NCBI RefSeq assembly: GCF_017741815.1
Contig: NZ_JAGHMF010000003.1
Location: 372,001-436,000 of the forward strand
DNA length: 64,000 nucleotides
Direction of reading: 5' to 3'
Origin: Rhizobium sp. 16-488-2b
Lineage (GTDB): Bacteria > Pseudomonadota > Alphaproteobacteria > Rhizobiales > Rhizobiaceae
Part shown: positions 36,928-45,655 of the stretch, in pieces
Numbering within the stretch: the first letter of the stretch is position 1
Layout: each line of letters starts with the position of its first letter
Made by a program: the position numbers and the translations under genes
Notes under the pieces: model-generated
The model's database searches: none
What the model saw: the letters and a program-made list of their open reading frames with translations, nothing else
What the model was told of the DNA's origin: nothing

Positions 36928-37341
36928 ATGGCGGAAAAGACGCGCTCGGATAAGCTCAAACGCCTCGTCGCCGTCCAGCGCCATCTCGAACAGATGGCGG
37001 AGTTCGATCTCGCCGAAACGACGCGCCAGCGCGCCGAGGTCAGCGAGGAGATGGACAGCGTCATTCATGCGCTCGGCTCGATGGACCCGGTGCATCACGC
37101 ATTCTCGCAAGGTTATGCCGATCGTTTCAACCGGCTTGGCATCAAGGACAAGCAGCTGAACGGCATGCAGGAAGTTCACCAGATGCGCGTTCAGCAGGAG
37201 CGCGCCAAGGGAGACCGTCTCGAAGACGGCATGCGTGAAGCGCTCGAAGACGAGCGCCGCGAGGCCGATGACAACGCGGTCTATGATATCATCGATCAAA
37301 AATACGGTACACCAGCCTCCAGCAAGCTTCAAAACTCATAA
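36928..37341 (+). CDS. FliJ-like coiled-coil protein (candidate)
   Basis: A 137-residue, very charged, almost wholly helical protein without signal or membrane segment. Long heptad-like helices (SDKLKRLVAVQRHLEQMAEF; ERAKGDRLEDGMREALEDER) separated near residue 60 suggest an antiparallel coiled coil of FliJ size (about 147 residues). FliJ is the central stalk of the FliI ring and no other FliJ is visible. It begins 4 bases after fliR and lies among export genes. The FliJ assignment is structural inference; it is otherwise a conserved rhizobial hypothetical. Confidence 0.6.
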   Translation: MAEKTRSDKLKRLVAVQRHLEQMAEFDLAETTRQRAEVSEEMDSVIHALGSMDPVHHAFSQGYADRFNRLGIKDKQLNGMQEVHQMRVQQERAKGDRLEDGMREALEDERREADDNAVYDIIDQKYGTPASSKLQNS

Positions 37342-37373
37342 TCGCCTCGATCTGAAATTTAGAGGATTATGAC

Positions 37374-37940
37374 GTGGCGATTTCACCCCCGAGTGATCTG
37401 GTGCTGGATGTTGTCAAGGCGGCCGACCCCATGGAGGTTCAGGCCGCTCAGGAAAAACTGAAGGCAAACCAGGCTGCTTTCGCGGCCAACAGCCTTGCCG
37501 AAGCGGGCAAGGGCTTCACCTCGGCGGTGGATATTCTCGACCGCGCCTCCAACAAGGCAGGCCTCAGCGACGTCCAGAATCGCACCGGCAAGACGGAAGA
37601 AATTCCCGAGACCTATCGCAAGTTCGAAGCGATGGTGCTTCAGAACTTCATCAAGAACATGCTGCCCAACGAAAGCGAAGACGTCTACGGCAAGGGCGCC
37701 ACGGGCGATATCTGGAAGGGCATGATGGCCGAACAGCTCGGCAACACCATCGCCAAGGGCGATGGCATCGGCGTTGCCAAGCAGCTCTATCACGATGCCT
37801 TGAAGAAACAGGAAGGCAGGGTCGTCAACGCCTCTACCGACCAGGATGACCGCAATGCCGCGGTCAGCATGATCAATGAAATTCAGCGCCAGACATTTGG
37901 CGTGACATCGACGGACAACAAGTCCGCAAACGACGCCTAA
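37374..37940 (+). CDS. FlgJ-like rod-binding protein without muramidase domain
   Basis: Equivalent of the N-terminal half of FlgJ, the rod-cap scaffold. In its 188 residues the conserved core at about 80-145 reads ETYRKFEAMVLQNFIKNMLP, then GATGDIWKGMMAEQLGNTIA and GIGVAKQLYHDALK. There is no glycosidase domain; the wall enzyme is a separate gene at 26823. The start is GTG with a GAGG ribosome site. It follows the FliJ-like ORF by 32 bases. Confidence 0.85.
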   Translation: MAISPPSDLVLDVVKAADPMEVQAAQEKLKANQAAFAANSLAEAGKGFTSAVDILDRASNKAGLSDVQNRTGKTEEIPETYRKFEAMVLQNFIKNMLPNESEDVYGKGATGDIWKGMMAEQLGNTIAKGDGIGVAKQLYHDALKKQEGRVVNASTDQDDRNAAVSMINEIQRQTFGVTSTDNKSANDA

Positions 37941-37957
37941 GGGAATCGAGGAGAACA

Positions 37958-38323
37958 ATGGAAATAATCTCGAACGAATACCGTATCAAATCGGTTCTTG
38001 GACGCCTGGAAATGATCATCGACAACGAGAACACGCGTATCGGCAGCGATCCGCAGTTCGATCTCAAGGTGTCGAATGCCCACAAGAGCCGCTGCCTCTA
38101 TGAGCTGTCGATGCTCTTCAGCGATACGGACCCCAAGGAACTCGCAGCCTCCCACCTCGAGCAGCTGCATGGCCTGAAGGAAAAGCTGGCGCTCAACGCC
38201 CGTCGCGTCGAGGCTCATCTCGAAGCCGTGCGTACCGTCGCCGATCTCCTGAAGAACGCGGTTCAGGATGCGGATGCCGACGGCACCTATTCCCAGGAAC
38301 AGTTCCTGGCGCGTGAACACTGA
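37958..38323 (+). CDS. FlgN-like export chaperone (candidate)
   Basis: A 121-residue acidic helical protein with the size and pattern of FlgN, the chaperone for FlgK and FlgL. It has IKSVLGRLEMIIDNENTRIG at the start, KSRCLYELSMLF in the middle, LKEKLALNARRVEAHLEAVR and a terminal GTYS motif near residue 110. It is preceded by a GAGGAG ribosome site and its stop overlaps the next ATG by one base. The family call is by pattern and context. Confidence 0.68.
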   Translation: MEIISNEYRIKSVLGRLEMIIDNENTRIGSDPQFDLKVSNAHKSRCLYELSMLFSDTDPKELAASHLEQLHGLKEKLALNARRVEAHLEAVRTVADLLKNAVQDADADGTYSQEQFLAREH

Positions 38324-38856
38324 TGATTAAACTCGTTCTTACAGGCGTCTGGGTCTGCGTGATCACGCTGGCGGCGGTCTATATGTCGGTGCATTTGGCA
38401 ACGGCGCCGGCGCCCGCCCCCGATCAGTCGAAGCAGAGCCTTGTCGAGCTTGTAAAGGGCGAGTCTATCACCATTCCGCTCGTCCACGACGGCGCTGTCA
38501 GCGGCTATTTCCTTGGAAAAGTGTCCTTTATGGTCAAGAAGGACATGCTGAAGGGCGCGACCCTGCCGCTCACCGAGATGACCACCGACGAACTCTTCTC
38601 GCTGCTCGTCGGCAACAAGATGGTCGACATCGCTAACATGAAGTCTTTCGATCCGAACGCCTTCCGCGACATGATCAAGAAAGACCTCAACACGCATCTG
38701 GGCGGCGAATATATCGACCAGGTGCTGCTGGAGCAGCTCGACTATCTCTCCAAGGAAGACGTCGCCGCCAACGCCTCCGGCCAGCCGAAAAAGACCGGCA
38801 AGCCTGTCAACGTCGTGCCGCCAGAGCCCGTCAAGGACCCAGCCGCCGGCGGTTGA
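38323..38856 (+). CDS. FliL-like single-span periplasmic protein
   Basis: A 177-residue protein with one N-terminal membrane helix (about 3-27) and a periplasmic domain. The domain has strand pairs (ITIPLVHDGAVSGYFLGKVS), then FDPNAFRDMIKKDLNTHLGG and YIDQVLLEQLDYLSKED, which parallels the IRD...LN...V..V end of FliL. The tail is Pro/Lys-rich. It could be the FliL paralog MotF described in Sinorhizobium, which I could not verify. Last gene of the flagellar block; a hairpin at 38869-38893 follows. Confidence 0.6.
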   Translation: MIKLVLTGVWVCVITLAAVYMSVHLATAPAPAPDQSKQSLVELVKGESITIPLVHDGAVSGYFLGKVSFMVKKDMLKGATLPLTEMTTDELFSLLVGNKMVDIANMKSFDPNAFRDMIKKDLNTHLGGEYIDQVLLEQLDYLSKEDVAANASGQPKKTGKPVNVVPPEPVKDPAAGG

Positions 38857-38868
38857 CACCCGCTTGTC

Positions 38869-38893
38869 GTCGCGGTGATCTCATCACCGCGAC
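38869..38893 (+). terminator. Hairpin after the last flagellar gene
   Basis: A perfect 11-base stem (38869-38879 with 38883-38893) with a 3-base loop. No T run follows, so it may be a factor-assisted end or an mRNA 3' stabiliser. It marks the boundary between flagellar and polysaccharide genes. Confidence 0.5.
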
Positions 38894-39105
38894 CAGCCAT
38901 CCACGATGGTTAACAAATCCCTGATATCGCTACGCAAAGTCGACCGGTTTTCCTAAAGGTTGTTTGAGGGAGCCCTGTTATACCGTCCCGTGATGGGCCG
39001 ACATGCGCGCCGCATTCCAGATTTGGAAGCCGGCGCCTGATCCCAGGCAGACCTCAGTGTTACCGGGATCTCCGAGCCATGAAGCATTATCGTCAGGAAG
39101 CGGGC

Positions 39106-39918
39106 ATGAATCTGATCGCGAATTTCGCGGTCCTCGCTTCGCGTCGCGCCATTTTCGATCTGCCCGTCTGCGATCTCGGCTGGGATGACGCGCTCGTCTT
39201 CATCAACGAACTCCTGTCCATGCCCGTCGGCCAGACGTCGATCTCCTTCGTCAACGCGCACAACATGCTCCTGGCGCTGCGCGACGAAGAGTATCGCGAC
39301 ATTCTCTCGCAGAACCTCGTGCTGCCCGATGGCATCGGCCTCAACATCGCTTCGCAGATCGCGCACGGATCGCCTTTCCCTGCCAATCTGAACGGCACCG
39401 ATTTCGTGCCTGCGCTGCTGACCTTCATGGAGCAGCCGCGCCGCATCGGCCTGATCGGCGGAACCCGTGCCGTGGTCGAGCGCGCGGCATCCAATTTCCG
39501 CAGGCATGCGCCCTGGCATGAATTCGTCGTCATCTCCGATGGCTTCTTCGACAAGAACGATCCGTCCGCCGTCGTCGCCGAGATCGCGGCGCAGGATCTC
39601 GACATCATCATCGTCGGCATGGGCACGCCCTTGCAGGAAAAATGGGCGCACAAGCACATTCGCGCCGATCACGCGCGGCTGGTGCTCACCGTCGGCGCCC
39701 TGTTCGATTTCGTCTCCGGCTCGGTGCCGCGCGCGCCGAAGCTGGTGCGGTCGATGCGCCTGGAATGGGCCTACAGGCTCGTCCAGGAGCCCGGCCGTCT
39801 CTGGCGCCGCTATGCGCTGGGCATCCCGGTCTTTCTCTATCACGTCGCCAAGTACCGGTTCAGCCGCCGCAAGGTGATCATGAAGCGCTCGGAAATGGGC
39901 GATACACGTCGAGATTGA
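39106..39918 (+). CDS. WecG/TagA/CpsF-family (GT26) glycosyltransferase
   Basis: Predicted transferase adding a sugar to a lipid-linked intermediate in exo- or surface polysaccharide synthesis. It is 270 residues from the ATG at 39106, which has an AGGAAG site 5 bases upstream; an ATG at 39079 is also possible (279 residues). Family motifs: SFVNAHNMLLAL, LPDGIGL, NGTDFV, GLIGGTRAVVE, IIVGMGTPLQEKWA, GALFDFVSGSVPRAPKLV and the basic end LEWAYRLVQEPGRLWRRY. It is followed by a Wzz-like gene. Confidence 0.88.
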   Translation: MNLIANFAVLASRRAIFDLPVCDLGWDDALVFINELLSMPVGQTSISFVNAHNMLLALRDEEYRDILSQNLVLPDGIGLNIASQIAHGSPFPANLNGTDFVPALLTFMEQPRRIGLIGGTRAVVERAASNFRRHAPWHEFVVISDGFFDKNDPSAVVAEIAAQDLDIIIVGMGTPLQEKWAHKHIRADHARLVLTVGALFDFVSGSVPRAPKLVRSMRLEWAYRLVQEPGRLWRRYALGIPVFLYHVAKYRFSRRKVIMKRSEMGDTRRD

Positions 39919-40013
39919 GCGAAAATTAACCTTTTGTTTGCCAAGCCTGTTTAGGCTCGATTAACCACACGCGACTGCGATGGGTTCGATCGTTCCATGC
40001 ACGAGACTTGGTG

Positions 40014-41810
40014 ATGCGCGAAAATCATTCGAGACGTCCCACCCATTCATGGCCATCCCAGCCGAAGGATGAATCCGGCTTGAACGGCTTTTCCAGCGGC
40101 TATTATCAAGACGAAATGGCCGTGCCGGAAGCCGAGCTGCTGCGGGTGATCGAGCGAGCTCTGCAAGCGCAGCGATTGCCGGAACCTCAGGAACCCGCGC
40201 CGCAAGACGCCGCGGCGCCTCTCGTCAGCCGCATCGAAACCATCCTCGGCAAAAGGCTCGAGGCAGCCAACGATGCCGCCACGGCGCCAAATCCGCCCAT
40301 CGATGATGCCGCCGTCAACGCTGCCGCCATGGACGACGCAGCGATGGACGACCTGATCGACGATCTGGCCGCACAGGAATTCCACGTCGAATCCATCACC
40401 CACGCAGCCGTCGAGCATCAAGCGCCGGCATCCCCGCGCAGCGGCCGCTCGCTGATCGCAGCCGGCGCACTGTGCGCATTGGGCGCGCTTGGCGGAACGC
40501 TCATCCCAAGCGAGCCATCCGGCTTTCGGGCGCAAAGCCTGCTCGGCGTCGAAGGCCCGACCAAGGACTATCAGGCGCTGGTCAGCGCCGCGCATGATAC
40601 ACTGATCTCGCAGAAAACTATCGCCATGGCCGTCGCCAAATTGCAGCTCGACCGCGACGCCGAGTTTGCCGGCGCCAGCGGCAGCGCGTTCAATGTCGTG
40701 GTCGATCTCTTGTCCGCCAGCGGTGCCGCCGCCGATCCTGTTTCGCGCGCCGAAGCATCTCTGGCCGCCGCCATTCGCGCATCCGCCGATCCGAAATCGG
40801 GAACGATCGGCTTCAGCGTCACGACAGCAAGTGCGGCAAAATCCGCGCGCATCGCGTCCTATCTCGTCTCGACCGTCGCCCATCCGGTGTCGGCAGCAGG
40901 CGTCAACGACGGCGCGGTGAAGAAGGCAAGCGCGGTGGCCGACGCTGAGCTCGAGGCATTCACCAAGCAGAACGGCGAGGGCAATGTCGAGGTCGCAACC
41001 AGACTGCAGCAGAAGCTTGTGCAGGCCAACGAGACCTTGAAGGACGCACAGCAGAAGGTCGTGGCGGCGAAGACGCGCGCCGACCTGCTGAAGACCGCGA
41101 CAGCAGACGACGCGCTGACAGGTACGCTTGCCGCAGACATCACCTCACCGGCGCTGGACGATCGGCGCGGCCGCTACGCCGTTGCCAAATCGACGCTCGC
41201 ACAGCTAGCCGCCAGCCTCGGCCCCCGGCACCCGCGCCTGATTGCTCAACAGGCCGAAGTCGATGGCCTGCGCGCCAGCATCGGCCAGGAGCTCGGCAGG
41301 CTGTCACGCGACGCCGCCGACGAAGTCAAATCAACGGTCGCCGCAGTCAGGCAGCTTGGCGACCAGCGCAATGCGCTGATCGCGCAAAGCCGCGATACCG
41401 GCGTCGATCTCGCCAAGCTGACGGAACTGCGCGAGAAATCCGCGGTCGCGCGCCAGCGTCTCGAAGATCAGCTGAGCACCGGCGCCATCGGCACCGACGG
41501 CGCGCATGTGCAGGTCATCAAGGCACCCGTGGTCACGGCCATCGAACCGGGCCGCAGCCCGTGGCTCGCCCCGGCGCTCGGCGCGCTCGCCGGCCTCGCC
41601 TTCGGCCTTGCCGGCTTCCGCGGACGCGTGGACCCGAGCAAAGACGTCGCGCATGTAGAGCCCGTCGCCGCGATCGAGCCATCGGTCGATATTCCGCGCG
41701 CTCCCGTGCCGGAGCCCTCGGTAGAGGACACTCCGGACGAGGTGAAAATCCTGCGCGCCGAGATCGCCGCCATGCGCGATCGCTTACGCTCCTACGCGGC
41801 GACGGCCTGA
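40014..41810 (+). CDS. Wzz/GumC-like polysaccharide chain-length protein without kinase
   Basis: Two-span inner-membrane protein expected to set the length of an exported polysaccharide. It is 598 residues from the ATG at 40014 (TTG at 40008 also open). A long acidic cytoplasmic N-terminus (1-140) is followed by TM1 at about 146-164, a periplasmic coiled-coil region (about 170-515, including [20 protein letters not shown], a GumC/ExoP-type motif), TM2 at about 517-535, and a 60-residue tail. No Walker motifs or tyrosine-rich tail are present, unlike ExoP. The paired GT26 gene upstream supports a polysaccharide role. Confidence 0.8.
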   Translation: MRENHSRRPTHSWPSQPKDESGLNGFSSGYYQDEMAVPEAELLRVIERALQAQRLPEPQEPAPQDAAAPLVSRIETILGKRLEAANDAATAPNPPIDDAAVNAAAMDDAAMDDLIDDLAAQEFHVESITHAAVEHQAPASPRSGRSLIAAGALCALGALGGTLIPSEPSGFRAQSLLGVEGPTKDYQALVSAAHDTLISQKTIAMAVAKLQLDRDAEFAGASGSAFNVVVDLLSASGAAADPVSRAEASLAAAIRASADPKSGTIGFSVTTASAAKSARIASYLVSTVAHPVSAAGVNDGAVKKASAVADAELEAFTKQNGEGNVEVATRLQQKLVQANETLKDAQQKVVAAKTRADLLKTATADDALTGTLAADITSPALDDRRGRYAVAKSTLAQLAASLGPRHPRLIAQQAEVDGLRASIGQELGRLSRDAADEVKSTVAAVRQLGDQRNALIAQSRDTGVDLAKLTELREKSAVARQRLEDQLSTGAIGTDGAHVQVIKAPVVTAIEPGRSPWLAPALGALAGLAFGLAGFRGRVDPSKDVAHVEPVAAIEPSVDIPRAPVPEPSVEDTPDEVKILRAEIAAMRDRLRSYAATA

Positions 41811-41932
41811 TCGTCGCCCACCTGCGGCATGATTGTTCTTGCATTTCTCGTTTCAGGCAGGATAGGGCGTGGACAGGCAAATTGTGCCCGATGCCGCCGA
41901 CTAGAATGGCGGGTAATGGCAGGGAGACGGTC

Positions 41933-42832
41933 TTGGCGACAGTAATCGACGGCAAACAGGTTGCAGCTTCGGTCATCGACACGGTGAAGGCGGCGACTGC
42001 GGCATTGGACAAGCAGAGCGGCGTTCAGGCCGGTCTCGCGGTCATCATCGTCGGCGACGATCCGGCAAGCCACGCCTATGTGGGCTCCAAGAGCAAGATG
42101 GCCAAGGAATGCGGCTTCAAGTCCGTGCAGCACACGCTGCCGCTCGAGACGACGCAGGAAGAACTGGCTGCGCTCGTCGCCTCGCTGAACGCCGACGACA
42201 CGATCCACGGCATCCTCGTGCAGCTGCCGCTCCCCAAGCACCTGAATTCCGAGCCGATCATCCAGTCGATCCTGCCCGAGAAGGATGTCGATGGCCTTCA
42301 CGTCGTCAACGCCGGCAAGCTGGCGGTCGGCGATCTCGAGACCGGCCTCGTCTCCTGCACGCCCGCGGGCGCGATGGTCTTCGTGCGCCGCACCCACGGC
42401 GAGGATCTTTCCGGCCTCAACGCCGTCGTGGTTGGCCGCTCCAACCTGTTCGGCAAGCCGATGGCGCAGCTGCTGCTCAACGCCAACGCCACGGTGACCA
42501 TCGCGCATTCGAGAACCAAGGATCTGCCTGCCGTTTGCCGCAACGCCGATATTCTGGTTGCCGCCGTCGGCCGTCCCGAGATGGTCAAGGCCGATTGGGT
42601 CAAGCGCGGCGCGACCGTCATCGATGTCGGCATCAACCGTATCGCAGCGCCCGAAAAGGGCGAGGGCAAGACGCGCCTCGTCGGCGATGTCGCTTTCGCC
42701 GAGGCCGCCGAAGTCGCGGATGTCATCACTCCGGTCCCCGGTGGCGTCGGTCCGATGACCATTGCCATGCTGATGGCCAACACCGTGATTGCCGCGCATC
42801 GCGCCGCCGGCCAGACGCCGCCGAAGTTCTGA
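41933..42832 (+). CDS. folD: FolD, methylenetetrahydrofolate dehydrogenase/cyclohydrolase
   Basis: Bifunctional one-carbon enzyme interconverting methylene-, methenyl- and formyl-tetrahydrofolate with NADP. It is 299 residues from a TTG at 41933 with AGGGAG just upstream; an ATG at 41906 is in frame but adds an unusual stretch. Signature sequences: [14 protein letters not shown] (catalytic Lys), [27 protein letters not shown] and [18 protein letters not shown]. It ends 2 bases from the aglR stop, tail to tail. Confidence 0.97.
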   Translation: MATVIDGKQVAASVIDTVKAATAALDKQSGVQAGLAVIIVGDDPASHAYVGSKSKMAKECGFKSVQHTLPLETTQEELAALVASLNADDTIHGILVQLPLPKHLNSEPIIQSILPEKDVDGLHVVNAGKLAVGDLETGLVSCTPAGAMVFVRRTHGEDLSGLNAVVVGRSNLFGKPMAQLLLNANATVTIAHSRTKDLPAVCRNADILVAAVGRPEMVKADWVKRGATVIDVGINRIAAPEKGEGKTRLVGDVAFAEAAEVADVITPVPGGVGPMTIAMLMANTVIAAHRAAGQTPPKF

Positions 42833-42834
42833 TT

Positions 42835-43857
42835 TTAGCGCGGCGCCGCGCCCGTCGACGCCCGCACGATCAGTTCCGTCTTCCACAGTTCCTGTTCGGG
42901 GAAGGGGCCGTCCTGCTTGACGGTCCCGATCAGCCGCTCGGCGATCCGGACACCCGCCGCGCGCAGAGATGAGCGCGTCGTCGTGAGCGGCACCGAGAAA
43001 TTCTCCGGCTTCAGATGCGGCAGCACGTCGTCATGGGCGATCAGCGATATATCCTCGCCAAGCTTCAGCCCCGCCTGCGTCACCGCGCGGATGGCACCAA
43101 GCGCCAGCACCGTGCTGGAACAGAGAATGGCCGTCGGCGGCTCCGGTAGCTGCAGAAAGCGTTCCATGGCGAATTGCCCGTGCTCGTCGGTCATCGACAT
43201 GTGGCTGGTGCAGTTCTCCGGCAGTTCAAGCCCACGCTCGGCCAGCGCCGAGACCACGCCCTTCTTGCGGCGGATCGCGAAATCGAGATGCTCCGGCCCG
43301 TTCAGCAAGCAGAAGCGCGTGTGCCCGAGCTGTAGCAGCAGCCGCGTCGCATCGTAGAAGGCGCCCTCGTTGTCGATGTCGAGATAGGGGTAATCCGGCT
43401 CAATCCCATACGAGCGGCCATGCACGAGAAACGGCATGGAGAGCGATTTCAGGAGCGGCAGCCGGGGATCGTGCCCGCGCATGTAGGCGACGAACAGCGC
43501 GTCGACATTGCCGCTGATCGCGAGCCGCCTCAGCGCGCCCACCTCGTCATCGGGGTCGGCCGGCATGATCACGAAATGAAAGTCGTGCCTTACCGCTTCC
43601 TCGCCAAGTCCGGTCAGGAATTCGCCGAAATGCACGTCGGAATAATGCCCGGGCGCTGTGGGCATGACGAGGCCGATCGAACCCGCCTTGCCGGTCGCGA
43701 GCCGTTGGGCCGCCTTGTTGGGACGATAGCCGGTTTCCTGCACGGCACGCAGCACGCGCTCGCGTGTCGCCTCGTTGACCTCGGGGTAACCGTTCAGCGC
43801 ACGGCTCACCGTCGTCTGGGACAGGCCCAGCATTTCCGATAGCTGTTTCAGATTCAC
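42835..43857 (-). CDS. aglR: AglR, LacI-family regulator of the alpha-glucoside operon
   Basis: Repressor-type regulator. It is 340 residues with an N-terminal LacI HTH (LKQLSEMLGLSQTTVSRALN, then GYRPNKAAQRLATG hinge) and a periplasmic-binding-protein-like sugar domain (FLVHGRSYG, AFYDATRLLLQLGHTRF, STVLALGAIRAVTQAGL). It is divergent from aglE, with two identical operator palindromes in the gap. It ends only 2 bases from folD, so the two convergent transcripts have no room for a terminator between them. Confidence 0.93.
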   Translation of the reverse strand: MNLKQLSEMLGLSQTTVSRALNGYPEVNEATRERVLRAVQETGYRPNKAAQRLATGKAGSIGLVMPTAPGHYSDVHFGEFLTGLGEEAVRHDFHFVIMPADPDDEVGALRRLAISGNVDALFVAYMRGHDPRLPLLKSLSMPFLVHGRSYGIEPDYPYLDIDNEGAFYDATRLLLQLGHTRFCLLNGPEHLDFAIRRKKGVVSALAERGLELPENCTSHMSMTDEHGQFAMERFLQLPEPPTAILCSSTVLALGAIRAVTQAGLKLGEDISLIAHDDVLPHLKPENFSVPLTTTRSSLRAAGVRIAERLIGTVKQDGPFPEQELWKTELIVRASTGAAPR

Positions 43858-43908
43858 GTGTTAAACTTCCTCCAACGCCTTGGAGGTCATGTCTCCCAAA
43901 TGGCATCC

Positions 43909-43918
43909 AAAGCGCTTT
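43909..43918. promoter_or_regulatory. Putative AglR operator, proximal to aglR
   Basis: The 10-base palindrome AAAGCGCTTT, the central CG type bound by LacI-family regulators. It lies 52 bases upstream of the aglR start codon. A second copy lies 161 bases away, centre to centre. Confidence 0.7.
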
Positions 43919-44068
43919 TAGCAATGTAGCAGCTGCGCGGCTTGACTCAAGAAAAATCGCTCCATATTGCCCCATAGGCGTTGCTGCATTGCGATATCCA
44001 AAGGCCCAAAGCTGGGTTTTGCGAATTGCCTTGACTCTTTTGTGCCGAAAGTGAAATGAGTTCGTTGT

Positions 44069-44080
44069 CAAAGCGCTTTG
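44069..44080. promoter_or_regulatory. Putative AglR operator, proximal to aglE
   Basis: The 12-base palindrome CAAAGCGCTTTG, whose inner ten bases equal the first operator. It lies about 50 bases upstream of the aglE ATG, a position overlapping a likely promoter, so binding should block aglE transcription. Confidence 0.75.
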
Positions 44081-44129
44081 GAATTTCGGTTGCGGGGCGT
44101 GATTGGGATTGTGATGGGAGGTTGATCAC

Positions 44130-45491
44130 ATGAAAAAGTCATTTTTGATGGGCGTTGCCGTGGCAGCGCTTCTGGCCGGCGGCGCGTCCGCGGCCGATCT
44201 GAAATTCGCGCCGGGTGAGGACGCCAAGTTCAATTGGAAGAGCTACGATGATTTCAAGGCGGCCAATGCCGACCTGAAGGGTCAGGAACTGACGATCTTC
44301 GGTCCGTGGCGCGGCGAGGACGAGGCGCTGTTCCGCAGCATTCTCGCCTACTTCATCGAGGCGACCGGCATCGACGCCAAGTATTCGTCCTCGGAAAACT
44401 ACGAGCAGCAGATCGTCATCGACACGCAGGCCGGTTCGCCGCCGAACATCGCGATCCTGCCGCAGCCGGGCCTTCTGGCTGATCTCGCCAGCAAGGGCTT
44501 CCTGGCGCCGCTCGGCGATGAAAACTCCAAGTGGGTCAAGGACAATTACGGCGCCGGCGACAGCTGGGTCGGCTACGGCACCTACAAGGGCAAGGACGGC
44601 AAGGACGCCTTCTTCGCTTTCCCCTACAAGGCCGACGTGAAGTCGCTGGTCTGGTACGTGCCTGAAAACTTCAAGGAAGCAGGCTACAAGGTCCCGACCA
44701 CGATGGAAGAGCTGCAGGCTCTGTCCGAGCAAATCGTCAAGGACGGCGGCGTTCCGTGGTGCATCGGTCTCGGTTCCGGTGGCGCCACCGGCTGGCCGGC
44801 GACCGACTGGATCGAAGACCTGATGCTGCGCATGCAGCCGCCGGAAGCCTACGACAAGTGGACCACCAACGAACTAAAGTTCGATGATCCCGCAGTCGTC
44901 TCCGTCATCGACGAGTTCGGCAAGTTCGCCAAGAACGAGGCTTATGTCGATGGTGGCGTGAAGGCTGTTGCCTCGACCGACTTCCGCGATAGCCCGAAGG
45001 GCCTCTTCGCCGTGCCGCCGAAGTGCTACATGCACCACCAGGCGTCCTTCATCCCGTCCTTCTTCCCTGAAGGCACGAAGCTCGGCCAGGATGCCGACTT
45101 CTTCTACATGCCGACCTTCGCCTCGCATCCCGAACTCGGCAAGCCGGTTCTGGGCGCTGGTACGCTGGTCACGATCGCCAAGGACTCCAAGCCGGCTCGC
45201 GCCTTCGTGGAATTCCTGAAGACGCCGATCGCGCATGAAGTCTGGATGGCGCAGTCGAGCTTCCTGACCCCCTACAAGGGCGTCAACACGGCCGCCTACG
45301 CCAACGAGCAGATGAAGCGCGAAGGCGAAATCCTGACCACGGCAACGACGTTCCGCTTCGACGGTTCCGACCTGATGCCCGGCAAGATCGGCGCCGGCGC
45401 CTTCTGGACCGGCATGGTCGATTTCGTCGGCGGCAAGTCCGCTCAGGATACCGCCAAGGAAATCCAGAGCGCCTGGGACGGCATCAAGTAA
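44130..45491 (+). CDS. aglE: AglE, periplasmic alpha-glucoside-binding protein
   Basis: Solute receptor of the ABC importer for sucrose, trehalose, maltose and related alpha-glucosides, as known in Sinorhizobium. It is 453 residues with a signal peptide (MKKSFLMGVAVAALLAGGAS, cut near ASA, residue 22) and a type 1 extracellular-binding fold (LTIFGPWRGEDEALFRSILA, QAGSPPNIAILPQPGLLADL). A GGGAGG ribosome site precedes the ATG. It opens the agl operon and is followed by a hairpin before aglF, probably giving it higher expression than the membrane genes. Confidence 0.95.
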   Translation: MKKSFLMGVAVAALLAGGASAADLKFAPGEDAKFNWKSYDDFKAANADLKGQELTIFGPWRGEDEALFRSILAYFIEATGIDAKYSSSENYEQQIVIDTQAGSPPNIAILPQPGLLADLASKGFLAPLGDENSKWVKDNYGAGDSWVGYGTYKGKDGKDAFFAFPYKADVKSLVWYVPENFKEAGYKVPTTMEELQALSEQIVKDGGVPWCIGLGSGGATGWPATDWIEDLMLRMQPPEAYDKWTTNELKFDDPAVVSVIDEFGKFAKNEAYVDGGVKAVASTDFRDSPKGLFAVPPKCYMHHQASFIPSFFPEGTKLGQDADFFYMPTFASHPELGKPVLGAGTLVTIAKDSKPARAFVEFLKTPIAHEVWMAQSSFLTPYKGVNTAAYANEQMKREGEILTTATTFRFDGSDLMPGKIGAGAFWTGMVDFVGGKSAQDTAKEIQSAWDGIK

Positions 45492-45504
45492 CATCGCCTG
45501 ATCT

Positions 45505-45532
45505 CCATGCCGCCTGATCGGGCGGCATGGAT
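45505..45532 (+). other. Intergenic hairpin between aglE and aglF
   Basis: A perfect 11-base stem (45505-45515 with 45522-45532) and 6-base loop, without a T run. It lies 14 bases after the aglE stop. In other sugar ABC operons such hairpins protect the binding-protein mRNA from decay. Confidence 0.7.
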
Positions 45533-45655
45533 GAAAATGCCTGGCCGGATGCCGTCACAAGCGCCGGCCATCGCCGCCCCTTGCGTCCGCTGCAAGCGTG
45601 CTAGGCCATCGGGCGGCGTGATTTCAAAAAGACGTAGGCATCAGGGGAGGGATGA

